From Flintibacter faecis (GTDB taxonomy: Bacteria > Bacillota > Clostridia > Oscillospirales > Oscillospiraceae): 64,000 nucleotides of DNA. Shown one piece after another: positions 15,389 to 22,899 of the stretch. Location: assembly GCF_014287875.1 (NCBI RefSeq), contig NZ_JACOPN010000005.1, positions 124,001-188,000 of the forward strand. Reading direction: 5' to 3'. Positions within the stretch are counted from its first letter, which is position 1; every line of letters begins with the position of its first letter. The position numbers were made by a program, and so were the translations under genes. The notes beneath the pieces are model-generated. The model did no database searches. It saw only the letters and a program-made list of their open reading frames with translations, and was not told the DNA's origin.

Positions 15389-17386
15389 TCAGCCCGTAAT
15401 GGTCGCCGTGGGCCCGTCTGCTCCGCCGATGACACCGTAGCTGGAGGCAAGGTCATCCATGGCGGGCTCGTCCGGTTCAATGGAGACAGTCTCCGAACCG
15501 GATCTGTCCCAGCCGCCGTCCACATAGTCATCGTCGCCGCTGTCCCGGCTGTGGGGCTGGAGCTGATAGTCATTGCCCAGACCGGTGGACTCCAGCACGG
15601 CCAAAGTATTGGCGGCCTGGGGGGTGAGGGTGACGGTGACGCTGCGGTAGAAGTCCTCCTGTTCGCCGTCTTTATTCATGTGGCCCCAGGTGAAGGACAG
15701 GTCGGTGACATAGGTGTTCTCGCTGCGCTCCTCGTCGTCGAAGAGATAGCGCTTGCCGATGTTCCCAGCATCGAAGTCCGCCTTCACGGCCTGCCACAGC
15801 TGCTGGCCATAGTCGTCCATGGACAGGTCGGTATAGGACTGCTTCCGGGTGTTGTACACGCTGCGCAGATAGGTTTCCATCAGCGTGCCCTGTTCCGCCT
15901 GGTCAAAGCCATAGGCCTGGGTGACGAGGCTGCGGTCAGAGATCAGCTGGCCCACCTGCCAGGTGAGGGTGCCCTCGGCGTGCTCCTCAGCCTTGTACAG
16001 GAACACCTGGCTGTACCGCCGGGTCAAGCGGGTGCCGTCGGTCAGGGTGTAGTCCAGGCTGACATAGACGGAGTTGCCGATGTTGTCCTCCAGCCGGTCC
16101 TTGTCCCGGATGATGGCCTTGTGCAGGTCGATGACCTGCTGGACGTGCTGGGGGTCGGTGAGCTCCAGCCCCGAGAGCCGGCCGCTGTCATAGGGATAGC
16201 CGGACTCCAGGTACAGGCGGACGGAGGCCACCTCTCCGGCCTGGGGGATGCGGGCCTCGATGCCGAAGGGGTCCAGGAAGCACACCAGGCACAGGGCGGC
16301 CATGGCCGCCGTCATGGCCAGGCAGCGCTTCCAGGCTCCCAGCACCCGGAAGGACTTTTTCAGCAGCATCTCCGCCACGAAGAAGCCCACCGCTGTCCAG
16401 ATCAGGGCACACAGGGTCAGGGCCAGGGGGTCCTCATAGCAGCCGAAGAACAGGGCGGTGAACAGGCCCAGGGACAGCCCGGCGCAGAAGGCCACGCCGA
16501 TCTGGAACAGGGGGCGGACCAGGGGGATGGACACCACGTCTCCGGCGGACTCCACCTGGCGGGCCCGGTAGATCAGCAGGGCCAGCACCGCCAGCACCAC
16601 CCCCGCCCCGGCATAGATGGCCACCAGCAGGGGGTCGTCGATGGACCAGCTGTGGGGGTTATAGATGTGGCCGTTGGCATCGATAAGGGCGTATAGGGGG
16701 GTGAGGTAATAGACAGGGCCGCCGGAGGGGTCCTGGAAGAAGAAGCCGTAGTAGAACTGGTCCAGCAGACTTTGGATCAGGGCGTAGACGCCCAGGGCCA
16801 GGCCGTTGAGCACCCCATAAAAGACGGGCAGGGCCAGAATGTGCCCGGTGAACATGGCACAGAAGGCGGCGAAGGAGAAGAAGAACAGGCAGGCGCCGCT
16901 GTGGGCCAAAAACCACACGGCCAGACAGGGCAGAGCGTCGGCCCACATGCTGGGGGGCAGCAGGGCCAGCTCCACCAGCACCCCGCACAGGGCCACCGCC
17001 GCCACGGGCAGCAGCAGGAAGGACAGCCCGGCCAGATACTGGGTGACGAACAGGGTCTCCCGGCGCATGGGCAGGGCGTGCATCATGCAGGCGGAGCGGT
17101 TATCATAAAGGTAGCCGAAGCAGGCCATGGCGCACAGCAGCCCCATCAGGGCGGCCAGCCAGACGCCGGGGGCCAGATACTCGGGGATGGATTGGGCCAG
17201 GTCCAGCAGCAGGTCCTGGGGCGTGCCGGTCCCGCCGGTCCAGCGGAGATAGTTGAAATAGCGGTTCATCAGATTCAGAGGAATGGCAAACATCCAAAAC
17301 AGGCCGTACAGGGCCCAGAGGGGCCAGAAGCGGGCCATGGTCTTGCGATAGAGGGCCCCGTTAAAGCACGATGTCCCGGACCGCAT
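15389..17386 (-). CDS. ABC-2 type permease with large extracytoplasmic domain and IGGADGPT tail
   Basis: A 665-residue membrane subunit of an exporter. Several hydrophobic segments span residues 1-360; an extracytoplasmic region of about 300 residues (beginning DPFGIEARIPQAGEV) follows. The last residues are GVIGGADGPTATITG, a motif otherwise known from the membrane core of Na+-pumping decarboxylase beta subunits and, as I recall, from the tails of unrelated short clostridial proteins. The ATG at 17386 was preferred because GGAGGTGAGG lies just before it inside the ATPase gene; 17407 is an alternative. It forms an operon with the ATPase and GntR genes. Confidence 0.8.
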   Translation of the reverse strand: MRSGTSCFNGALYRKTMARFWPLWALYGLFWMFAIPLNLMNRYFNYLRWTGGTGTPQDLLLDLAQSIPEYLAPGVWLAALMGLLCAMACFGYLYDNRSACMMHALPMRRETLFVTQYLAGLSFLLLPVAAVALCGVLVELALLPPSMWADALPCLAVWFLAHSGACLFFFSFAAFCAMFTGHILALPVFYGVLNGLALGVYALIQSLLDQFYYGFFFQDPSGGPVYYLTPLYALIDANGHIYNPHSWSIDDPLLVAIYAGAGVVLAVLALLIYRARQVESAGDVVSIPLVRPLFQIGVAFCAGLSLGLFTALFFGCYEDPLALTLCALIWTAVGFFVAEMLLKKSFRVLGAWKRCLAMTAAMAALCLVCFLDPFGIEARIPQAGEVASVRLYLESGYPYDSGRLSGLELTDPQHVQQVIDLHKAIIRDKDRLEDNIGNSVYVSLDYTLTDGTRLTRRYSQVFLYKAEEHAEGTLTWQVGQLISDRSLVTQAYGFDQAEQGTLMETYLRSVYNTRKQSYTDLSMDDYGQQLWQAVKADFDAGNIGKRYLFDDEERSENTYVTDLSFTWGHMNKDGEQEDFYRSVTVTLTPQAANTLAVLESTGLGNDYQLQPHSRDSGDDDYVDGGWDRSGSETVSIEPDEPAMDDLASSYGVIGGADGPTATITG

Positions 17387-18263
17387 AGTCCTCACCTCCC
17401 AATTCATAAATAAAGATCTCCTCCAGAGACAGGGGCAGGGCCTCCAGCAGCAGGGGCTGATAGGCGGCCATGCGGGCCTTGATATCTGCGGGGTTGCCCC
17501 GGACGATGTAGGTGAACACCCGGCCGATCTGGCTGGTGTGGAGGATGTTCAGGTCGTCGGGCAGCTGGGGGGGCTCCGGCTGGGGGAAGGCCACCTGCAG
17601 CTTGACCACGTTGTCCTGCAGGTCGGTGAGGGAGCGCTCCAGCAGCACCTTGCCGTGGGACAGGATGCCCACATGGTCGCACACGTCCTCCAGCTCCCGC
17701 AGGTTGTGGGAGCTGACCAGCACGGTGGTGCCCCGCTGGGCCACGTCGCCCATGAGCAAAGACCACACCTGGCGGCGCATCACCGGGTCCAGGCCGTCCA
17801 CCGGCTCGTCCAGCACCAGCACCTGGGGCTGGCAGCACAGGGCCAGCCAGAAGGCGGACTGCTTCTGCATGCCCTTGGACAGGCGGCGGATGGGCTGCTT
17901 GTCGTCCACGTCGGGAAAGGCCTCCCGCAGGGCCTCGTACCGCTTGCCGTCGAAGGCGGGGTACATCCCCCGGTAAAAGCGGGCCATGTCCCGGGTGGAG
18001 GCGGAGGGGAAGTAGTACAGGTCGTCGGGGATGACGGCGATCTTGGCCTTCACCGCCGGGTTTTCAAACACCGGCTGGCCGTCCACCAAAATGGAGCCGG
18101 AGTCGGGGCGATAGACCCCCATGATGTGGCGCAGGATGGTGGACTTGCCCGCACCGTTGGGGCCCACCAGGCCGTAGATCGAGCCCTGCTCCACCGTCAT
18201 GGTCAGGCCGTCCAGAGCCCGAAAGCCGTCGAAGCTTTTGGTCACGTTGTTCACTTTTATCAC
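17361..18263 (-). CDS. ABC transporter ATP-binding protein
   Basis: A 300-residue ATPase of the YtrB/bacitracin-exporter type. It has Walker A GPNGAGKST (near residue 34), a modified signature LSKGMQKQ, Walker B VLVLDEPVDGLD and the switch His in VLVSSHN. A C-terminal accessory region of about 80 residues follows. Its ATG overlaps the GntR stop by four bases (ATGA), and its own end overlaps the permease start, so the three genes are translationally coupled. Confidence 0.93.
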   Translation of the reverse strand: MIKVNNVTKSFDGFRALDGLTMTVEQGSIYGLVGPNGAGKSTILRHIMGVYRPDSGSILVDGQPVFENPAVKAKIAVIPDDLYYFPSASTRDMARFYRGMYPAFDGKRYEALREAFPDVDDKQPIRRLSKGMQKQSAFWLALCCQPQVLVLDEPVDGLDPVMRRQVWSLLMGDVAQRGTTVLVSSHNLRELEDVCDHVGILSHGKVLLERSLTDLQDNVVKLQVAFPQPEPPQLPDDLNILHTSQIGRVFTYIVRGNPADIKARMAAYQPLLLEALPLSLEEIFIYELGGEDYAVRDIVL

Positions 18264-18631
18264 TGGCGAACACCTCCATCTAACTTACTAAGGCGCTGGG
18301 ACAGGGCGTCGGCGGACAGGCCCAGGAACATAAGCTCTGTGGCCGTGTCGTCAAAGACCCGCAGCAGGCCGTCCCGCCGGGCGCTGTCCACCTGGTGGTG
18401 GGGCGCAGCGAAGGAGCCCTTGCCGGGGACGGAGCTGACATAGCCCTCCGCCTCCAGCAGCTCATAGGCCCGCTGGATGGTGTTGGGGTTGATGGCCAGG
18501 TTGGTGGCCATGGCCCGTACAGTGGGGAGCTGCTCCCCCTCCTGAATGATGCCGGACACCATCAGCCGGCGCAGGCCGTCCCGCACCTGCTCGTAAATGG
18601 GCCGGGCATCCCGATAGTCCAGATTCAGCAT
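18260..18631 (-). CDS. GntR-family regulator, YtrA subfamily
   Basis: A 123-residue repressor with an N-terminal winged helix (PIYEQVRDGLRRLMVSG, LPTVRAMATNLAINPNTIQRAYELLEAEGYV) and a short C-terminal helical part typical of YtrA rather than full GntR proteins. AGGAGG lies before the ATG. YtrA proteins usually repress their own ABC operon and are relieved by cell-envelope stress or peptide antibiotics. That role is inferred from family and position. Confidence 0.92.
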   Translation of the reverse strand: MLNLDYRDARPIYEQVRDGLRRLMVSGIIQEGEQLPTVRAMATNLAINPNTIQRAYELLEAEGYVSSVPGKGSFAAPHHQVDSARRDGLLRVFDDTATELMFLGLSADALSQRLSKLDGGVRQ

Positions 18632-18691
18632 CAGCTGCCTCCTTTCCCCGGCGCTTCCGCCGGAACTGTATGAGTCTTGCTAGTACAATCC

Positions 18692-18720
18692 AGTATAGCC
18701 GGGAGAAGCGGGAAATACAA
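18692..18720 (-). promoter_or_regulatory. Promoter of the GntR-ABC operon
   Basis: On the minus strand TTGTAT (18720-18715), 17-bp spacer, TATACT (18697-18692). Just downstream, TTGTACTAGCAAG (about 18688-18676) contains the GTACTAG half-site style of YtrA operators, a plausible autorepressor site. Confidence 0.7.
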
Positions 18721-18757
18721 TTAAGAAAGGCTTAAGATTTCCTTTAGATTGGGGGGA

Positions 18758-18826
18758 GAGTTAGGAGTTAGGAGTTAGGAGTTAGGAGTTAGGAGTTAGG
18801 AGTTAGGAGTTAGGAGTTAGGAGTTA
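18758..18826 (+). repeat. Heptamer tandem repeat (GAGTTAG, about 10 copies)
   Basis: An exact run of the seven-base unit GAGTTAG over 69 bases, upstream of the GntR promoter. There is no spacer diversity, so it is a microsatellite and not a CRISPR. Copy number may vary between strains. Confidence 0.95.
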
Positions 18827-18831
18827 TAGCC

Positions 18832-19043
18832 TTCGCCCCGCAGGGGAGAAGGTGGCATGGCGAAGCCATGACGGATGAGGGGGACCACGGGGGTGCATAC
18901 GCTGTCGAATGGGCGGACCTCCGTGTCCGCCCGCCCTCTCAGTCACGGCTTACGCCGCGCCAGCTCCCCCAAGGGGGGAGCCAAGATAGGCCCCGCCTGT
19001 CATTGCGAGGAGCGAAGCGACGTGGCGATCCGTTTTTGCTCAA
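18832..19043. repeat. Dispersed repeat mosaic, copy 6
   Basis: It contains GGCATGGCGAAGCCATGACGG, GGGGGACCACGGGGGTGCAT, GGGCGGACCTCCGTGTCCGC, CTCCCCCAAGGGGGGAG and TCATTGCGAGGAGCGAAGCG units. A GTGGAAA pair at 19183-19201 follows at a distance similar to that in copy 1. From 19044 to 19390 nothing codable is seen. Confidence 0.8.
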
Positions 19044-19390
19044 AGCGCTCAAAGCCTTCCCACATAGGAAGTCCTGAACAGGCTGTCCTATCCCTATATA
19101 AATGGGTTCAGGTCCGGTCAGACGGTGCGCCTGATGGGACACCTCCCCCCCTGGAAAATGGAAGCAAAGTCGGGCAAAAGCTGTGGAAAACACGGTGGAA
19201 AGTGGAGGAAAACTGAAATTAGGCTTTAAAAAAGAAAGGAAAAACGGGGTTTCAACCGCGATGGGAAAAATATTTTTAAAAAATTTATTTCAAGTATTTT
19301 GTGCCAAAATTAGGCGTTTTCATAAAAATTGTGCAGATTAGACGCAAGGAAACGGGAATCCATGTGCGCTTTTTCAGAAAACGCCCAAAT

Positions 19391-19426
19391 TCATAGACGT
19401 TTCAAAGACGACAGGGGGACTATAAT
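19391..19426 (+). promoter_or_regulatory. Promoter of the first acyl-CoA dehydrogenase with shared control element
   Basis: A consensus TATAAT (19421-19426) has no good -35 hexamer. In its place is TAGACGTTTCAAAGACG (19394-19410), nearly identical to TAGACGTTTAAAAGACG before the transporter gene, at the same 27-base offset from TATAAT. Related half-sites (ATTAGGCG, ATTAGACG) lie further upstream around 19311 and 19336. An activator-dependent promoter is the simplest reading. Confidence 0.65.
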
Positions 19427-19610
19427 CTAGTCACGGTTGCGGGGCCGGACAGGTCCGACAATCTGTAACAAATGAAAAAGGCGGGGCGAAAGAGAAACAG
19501 CGAACTGTGAGATATCACAGAAAACCCCGCCTGATCGGCAAGCACCCAACGCATGAATGCGTTAAATAAAACATGAAATTATGATGGAAAAAAGAAAGGA
19601 ATGGTTTAGC
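19427..19610 (+). promoter_or_regulatory. Structured leader of the acyl-CoA dehydrogenase mRNA
   Basis: A GGCGGGG/CCCCGCC stem (about 19481-19532) encloses a CTGTGA-GATA-TCACAG hairpin, and a second hairpin, AACGCAT-GA-ATGCGTT, lies at 19549-19564. It matches no riboswitch class I know. No terminator is visible. Function unknown. Confidence 0.45.
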
Positions 19611-20750
19611 ATGGATTTCGGCTTCAACGACGAGTATAAGATGATACAGAAGATGTATCGCGACTTCGCTGAGAAGGAGATCAAGCCCCTGGCGGAGGAG
19701 ATCGACGAGAACGAGCGCTTCCCCAAGGAGAGCATCCAGAAGATGGCCGACAACGAGATGCTGGGCATTCCCTGGCCCGAGGAGTACGGCGGGTCTGAGG
19801 GCGACTACCTCTCCTATGTCATCGCCGTGGAAGAGCTGTCCAAGGTCTGCGCCTCCACCGGCGTGACCCTGTCCGCCCACACCTCCCTGGGTTCCGCCCC
19901 CATTTTTGACTGGGGTACCGAGGAGCAGAAGCAGAAGTACCTGGTCCCCCTGGCCAGCGGCGAGTGCCTGGGCGCTTTCGGCCTGACCGAGCCCAACGCC
20001 GGTACTGACGCTTCCCGTCAGAAGACCACCGCCGTGAAGCAGGGCGACCACTACGTCCTGAACGGCTCTAAGTGCTTCATCACCAACGCCGGTGAGGCCT
20101 CCACCTATGTGGTCATGGCCATGACCGACAAGGAGAAGGGCAACCACGGTATCTCCGCCTTCATCGTGGAGGACGGCTTCGAGGGCTTCTCCATCGGCAA
20201 GCACGAGAAGAAGATGGGTATCCGCGGCTCCGCCACCGCCAGCCTGGTCTTCGAGAACTGCATCGTTCCCGAGGAGAACCTGCTGGGCAAGGAGGGCGAA
20301 GGCTTTAAGATCGCCATGCACACCCTGGACGGCGGCCGTATCGGCATCGCGGCTCAGGCTCTGGGTATCGCCGAGGGCGCTCTGAACGAGGCCGTGGCCT
20401 ATGTGAAGATGCGTGAGCAGTTCGGCAAGCCCCTGTCCGCTTTCCAGAACACCCAGTTCGTCATCGCCAGCCTGGCCAACCGCATCGAGGCCGCCAAGCT
20501 GCTGGTCTACCGCGCCGCCTGGGCCAAGGACAACCACCTGCCCTACTCCGTGGAGTCCGCCCACGCCAAGCTGTATGCCGCTGAGACCGCTATGTACGTC
20601 ACCACCGAGTGCGTCCAGCTGCTGGGCGGCTATGGCTACACCCGCGAGTATCCCGTGGAGCGCATGATGCGCGACGCCAAGATCACCCAGATCTACGAGG
20701 GCACTTCCGAGGTCCAGCGGATGGTCATCTCCCGCTCCCTGCTGCGCTGA
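19611..20750 (+). CDS. Short-chain acyl-CoA dehydrogenase (butyryl-CoA dehydrogenase-like)
   Basis: A 379-residue FAD enzyme that interconverts a short acyl-CoA and its 2-enoyl-CoA, passing electrons to or from Etf. Length and motifs fit clostridial Bcd: [51 protein letters not shown] and the catalytic Glu in YEGTSEVQR. The ATG at 19611 follows GAAAGGAA; an upstream in-frame ATG at 19581 would add ten non-homologous residues. Codon use (CGT, CGC, GAG, AAG) suggests high expression. It has its own promoter, a structured leader and no clear terminator before the transporter's promoter. Confidence 0.92.
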   Translation: MDFGFNDEYKMIQKMYRDFAEKEIKPLAEEIDENERFPKESIQKMADNEMLGIPWPEEYGGSEGDYLSYVIAVEELSKVCASTGVTLSAHTSLGSAPIFDWGTEEQKQKYLVPLASGECLGAFGLTEPNAGTDASRQKTTAVKQGDHYVLNGSKCFITNAGEASTYVVMAMTDKEKGNHGISAFIVEDGFEGFSIGKHEKKMGIRGSATASLVFENCIVPEENLLGKEGEGFKIAMHTLDGGRIGIAAQALGIAEGALNEAVAYVKMREQFGKPLSAFQNTQFVIASLANRIEAAKLLVYRAAWAKDNHLPYSVESAHAKLYAAETAMYVTTECVQLLGGYGYTREYPVERMMRDAKITQIYEGTSEVQRMVISRSLLR

Positions 20751-20807
20751 GAAAACGACAATTTCGCCAGCGTCTACATTGCGTCAAACCTATCTCTCTA
20801 GCGAATT

Positions 20808-20857
20808 AAAAAACGTCTAATAATTAGACGTTTAAAAGACGGTGCAAGGTATATAAT
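20808..20857 (+). promoter_or_regulatory. Promoter of the YjiH-type transporter with shared control element
   Basis: A perfect inverted repeat AACGTCTAAT-A-ATTAGACGTT (20812-20832) overlaps TAGACGTTTAAAAGACG (20825-20841), 27 bases before TATAAT (20852-20857). The same element at the same spacing precedes the acyl-CoA dehydrogenase gene at 19611. It looks like a dimeric regulator's site placed over the -35 region. Confidence 0.68.
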
Positions 20858-21258
20858 CGTCTTGTTGATCCTGAGTTGAATGTTGGCGATTTGTTCCAAA
20901 AAAGTTCGTTCGCACTAGAGGCGTGAGAGTGTCCCCGGGAAACCGGGAACCCAGACCTTTCTCAAGCAAGAAAGTATCCGTTACCTGTACGAATCTTAAA
21001 AGCTCAGCAACCGTTTTCTCCTTCGGGAGGGGCCTGTACGGGCCCTTCCCGAAGGGGTGGCAGCACCACCTGCCAGAACAATCGAATACTTATTATTTTA
21101 AGATGACCTAGGGGTAATTCATTCCTGCTTGTTCAGCGCGCTAGTCTAAAAACGATCTAGCGAGGAACTGACCGCCGCGTCCAATGAGGGGCACAGCACC
21201 CGGCATACCTGTGTGTGTCCGGTGTTTCGCAGCCGCAATTTTGGAAGGAGGAAGGTTC
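20858..21258 (+). promoter_or_regulatory. Long structured leader of the transporter mRNA
   Basis: About 400 untranslated bases with several strong hairpins: CCTTCGGGAGGGGCC paired with GGCCCTTCCCGAAGG (about 21023-21057), GGTGG-CAGCA-CCACC just after it, CGCTAG/CTAGCG near 21139-21164, and CCGGCATACC paired with the CCGGTG region near 21200-21226. No open frame with a ribosome site is present. A T-box and a lysine riboswitch were considered and rejected. It may be a regulatory RNA of unknown class. Confidence 0.5.
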
Positions 21259-21261
21259 TAA

Positions 21262-22740
21262 ATGGAAGGCAAAGACACGAACGTAACCACCAAGGCAATG
21301 ACTGCAGAGGAACTGGAAAGAAAGCTTTCAAAAGAGGTCGGTGTTGAAGTTGACTACAGCACCATCACCCCGGCAAACTTCATCAAGTTCCTGGTCTTCT
21401 CCGGCTTGGGCGTGTGGGTGTTCTTCATCAACACCACCATCGGCGGCAAGACCGGTACCCCCATGGTCCTCTTCATTGACTGGCTGAAGGCCACTCTGGG
21501 CAGCGTGAAAAACTGGATGACCCTGATCGTCTGTATCGCGCTGGCCGTCACCTTCACCATCGCCAAGGTCACGAAAAAAGGCCCCCTGGCCAAGTTCCAC
21601 GAGAAGGACGGCATGGTAGACGGTGTTCTGTTCTATCTGGCCGCTATCTTCGCCATCGCCATTACCGCAATGCCCACCTCTGAGCACACCATCAGCGCCG
21701 GTGCCGCCGAGGGCGCACTGAACGCCACGTTCCTTCAGAAAGTGATGGACCCCGAGGTCGGTCCCATGGCCATCGGCCTGGCCGGCACCTGCTTGTTCAC
21801 CGTGACCATCGCCGGCTGGCTGGTCAACCTGCTGATCGAGTTTGGTATCCTGGAGTTCATCGGCACCCTGATGGAGCCCATCATGCGCCGCGTATTCAAG
21901 ATCCCCGGCCAGGCCGCCGTGGACGCTCTGTCCTCCTTCGTGGCTGCCCCCGCCGTGGGTGTTTATCTGACCAACCGCCTGTACAATGAGAACGTCTACA
22001 CCGAGAAGGAAGCCTGCTGTATCTCCACCAACTTCTCTGTGGTGTCCCTGGGCTTCTTCGCCCTGCTGGTTTCCATCACCGGTACCGAGTATATGTACGG
22101 TCCCGCCGTGCTGTGCTCCCTGATCATTGTCTTTATCCTGGCCATCATCGTCATCCGCATCCCGCCCCTGTCCTGGAAGAAGGACGTGTACCGCAACGGC
22201 GTGGTCCAGACTCCCGAGCTGGCCCGTCCCGGCAAGTACACCATGGGCATCTTCAAGAAGGCCCTGGCCGCTGCTACTACCAAGGCCAAGAAGACCCAGT
22301 ACTCCGTGTTCATCACCTCGATCCCCGATGTTCTGTCCTTTGCGCTGAAGATCGTGTCCTTCGTGATGTCCATCGCCACTGTGTCTCTGTTCCTGTGCTG
22401 GTACACCCCCATCTTCACCTGGATCGGCATGCCCATGATCCCCTATCTGCAGCTGTGCCAGATGCCCGACGCGGCGGTCATCGCCCCCGCCACTCTGGTT
22501 GGCTGCGCCGAGATCGCCCTGCCTGTTATGACCATCGCCGGTCAGCAGATCAGCGAGATGGCTATCTTCTTCGTTATCGTCCTGTCCACCGTGCAGATCA
22601 TCTTCTTCACCGAGAGCGCCAACGCCATGATGAAGGCCGACATGGGCCTGAAGTTCGGCCAGCTGATCGTGATCTTCCTGATCCGCACCGTGATCGCTAT
22701 CCCCATCGTCTCCGTGTTCGCCCACATCATCTACGGTTAA
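21262..22740 (+). CDS. YjiH-type membrane transporter (nucleoside-recognition/Gate domain)
   Basis: A 492-residue integral membrane protein with about ten hydrophobic segments. A hydrophilic N-terminus of 45 residues precedes ITPANFIKFLVFSGLGVWVF. The Gate-type inverted core carries MEPIMRRVFKIPGQAAVDALSSFVAAPAVG, here read as three adjoining segments, and TESANAMM near the C-terminus. YjiH-family proteins are often called nucleoside recognition proteins, but substrates are unproven. It sits among acyl-CoA genes, so a carboxylate or amino-acid-derived substrate for the CoA-transferase is more likely; that is inference. GGAAGGAGG precedes the ATG. Confidence 0.8.
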   Translation: MEGKDTNVTTKAMTAEELERKLSKEVGVEVDYSTITPANFIKFLVFSGLGVWVFFINTTIGGKTGTPMVLFIDWLKATLGSVKNWMTLIVCIALAVTFTIAKVTKKGPLAKFHEKDGMVDGVLFYLAAIFAIAITAMPTSEHTISAGAAEGALNATFLQKVMDPEVGPMAIGLAGTCLFTVTIAGWLVNLLIEFGILEFIGTLMEPIMRRVFKIPGQAAVDALSSFVAAPAVGVYLTNRLYNENVYTEKEACCISTNFSVVSLGFFALLVSITGTEYMYGPAVLCSLIIVFILAIIVIRIPPLSWKKDVYRNGVVQTPELARPGKYTMGIFKKALAAATTKAKKTQYSVFITSIPDVLSFALKIVSFVMSIATVSLFLCWYTPIFTWIGMPMIPYLQLCQMPDAAVIAPATLVGCAEIALPVMTIAGQQISEMAIFFVIVLSTVQIIFFTESANAMMKADMGLKFGQLIVIFLIRTVIAIPIVSVFAHIIYG

Positions 22741-22803
22741 CGGAAGCTGTACGGCTTTGACGGAAACCGAACCAGATGACCCGCCGAATGTGAGAAAACG
22801 CCT

Positions 22804-22829
22804 CCCCGCCGCTGAAATATGCGGCGGGG
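22804..22829 (+). other. Intercistronic hairpin
   Basis: CCCCGCCGC (22804-22812) pairs with GCGGCGGGG (22821-22829) across an AT-rich loop, between the transporter and CoA-transferase genes. No T tract follows, so it is more likely an mRNA-processing or stability element than a terminator. Confidence 0.6.
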
Positions 22830-22899
22830 GGCGAGATCAAACAGCCGGCCGGAACGGGAACGCTTTTATCGAAACACTTTTCTTTTGGGAGGTAATATC

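Noticed and set aside
15389..15433. Sodium-translocating decarboxylase beta subunit
   Set aside because: Only the GGADGPT tail matches; the rest of the protein is an ABC-2-type permease next to its ATPase.
18758..18826. CRISPR array
   Set aside because: The repeat is a contiguous seven-base unit with no spacers and no cas genes.
20880..21090. T-box or lysine riboswitch before the YjiH transporter
   Set aside because: AGGGGTGGCAGCACCACC resembles the T-box GGTGG-ACC motif and GCACTAGAGGCGTGAGAG resembles an L-box start, but the remaining conserved parts and a following terminator are missing.
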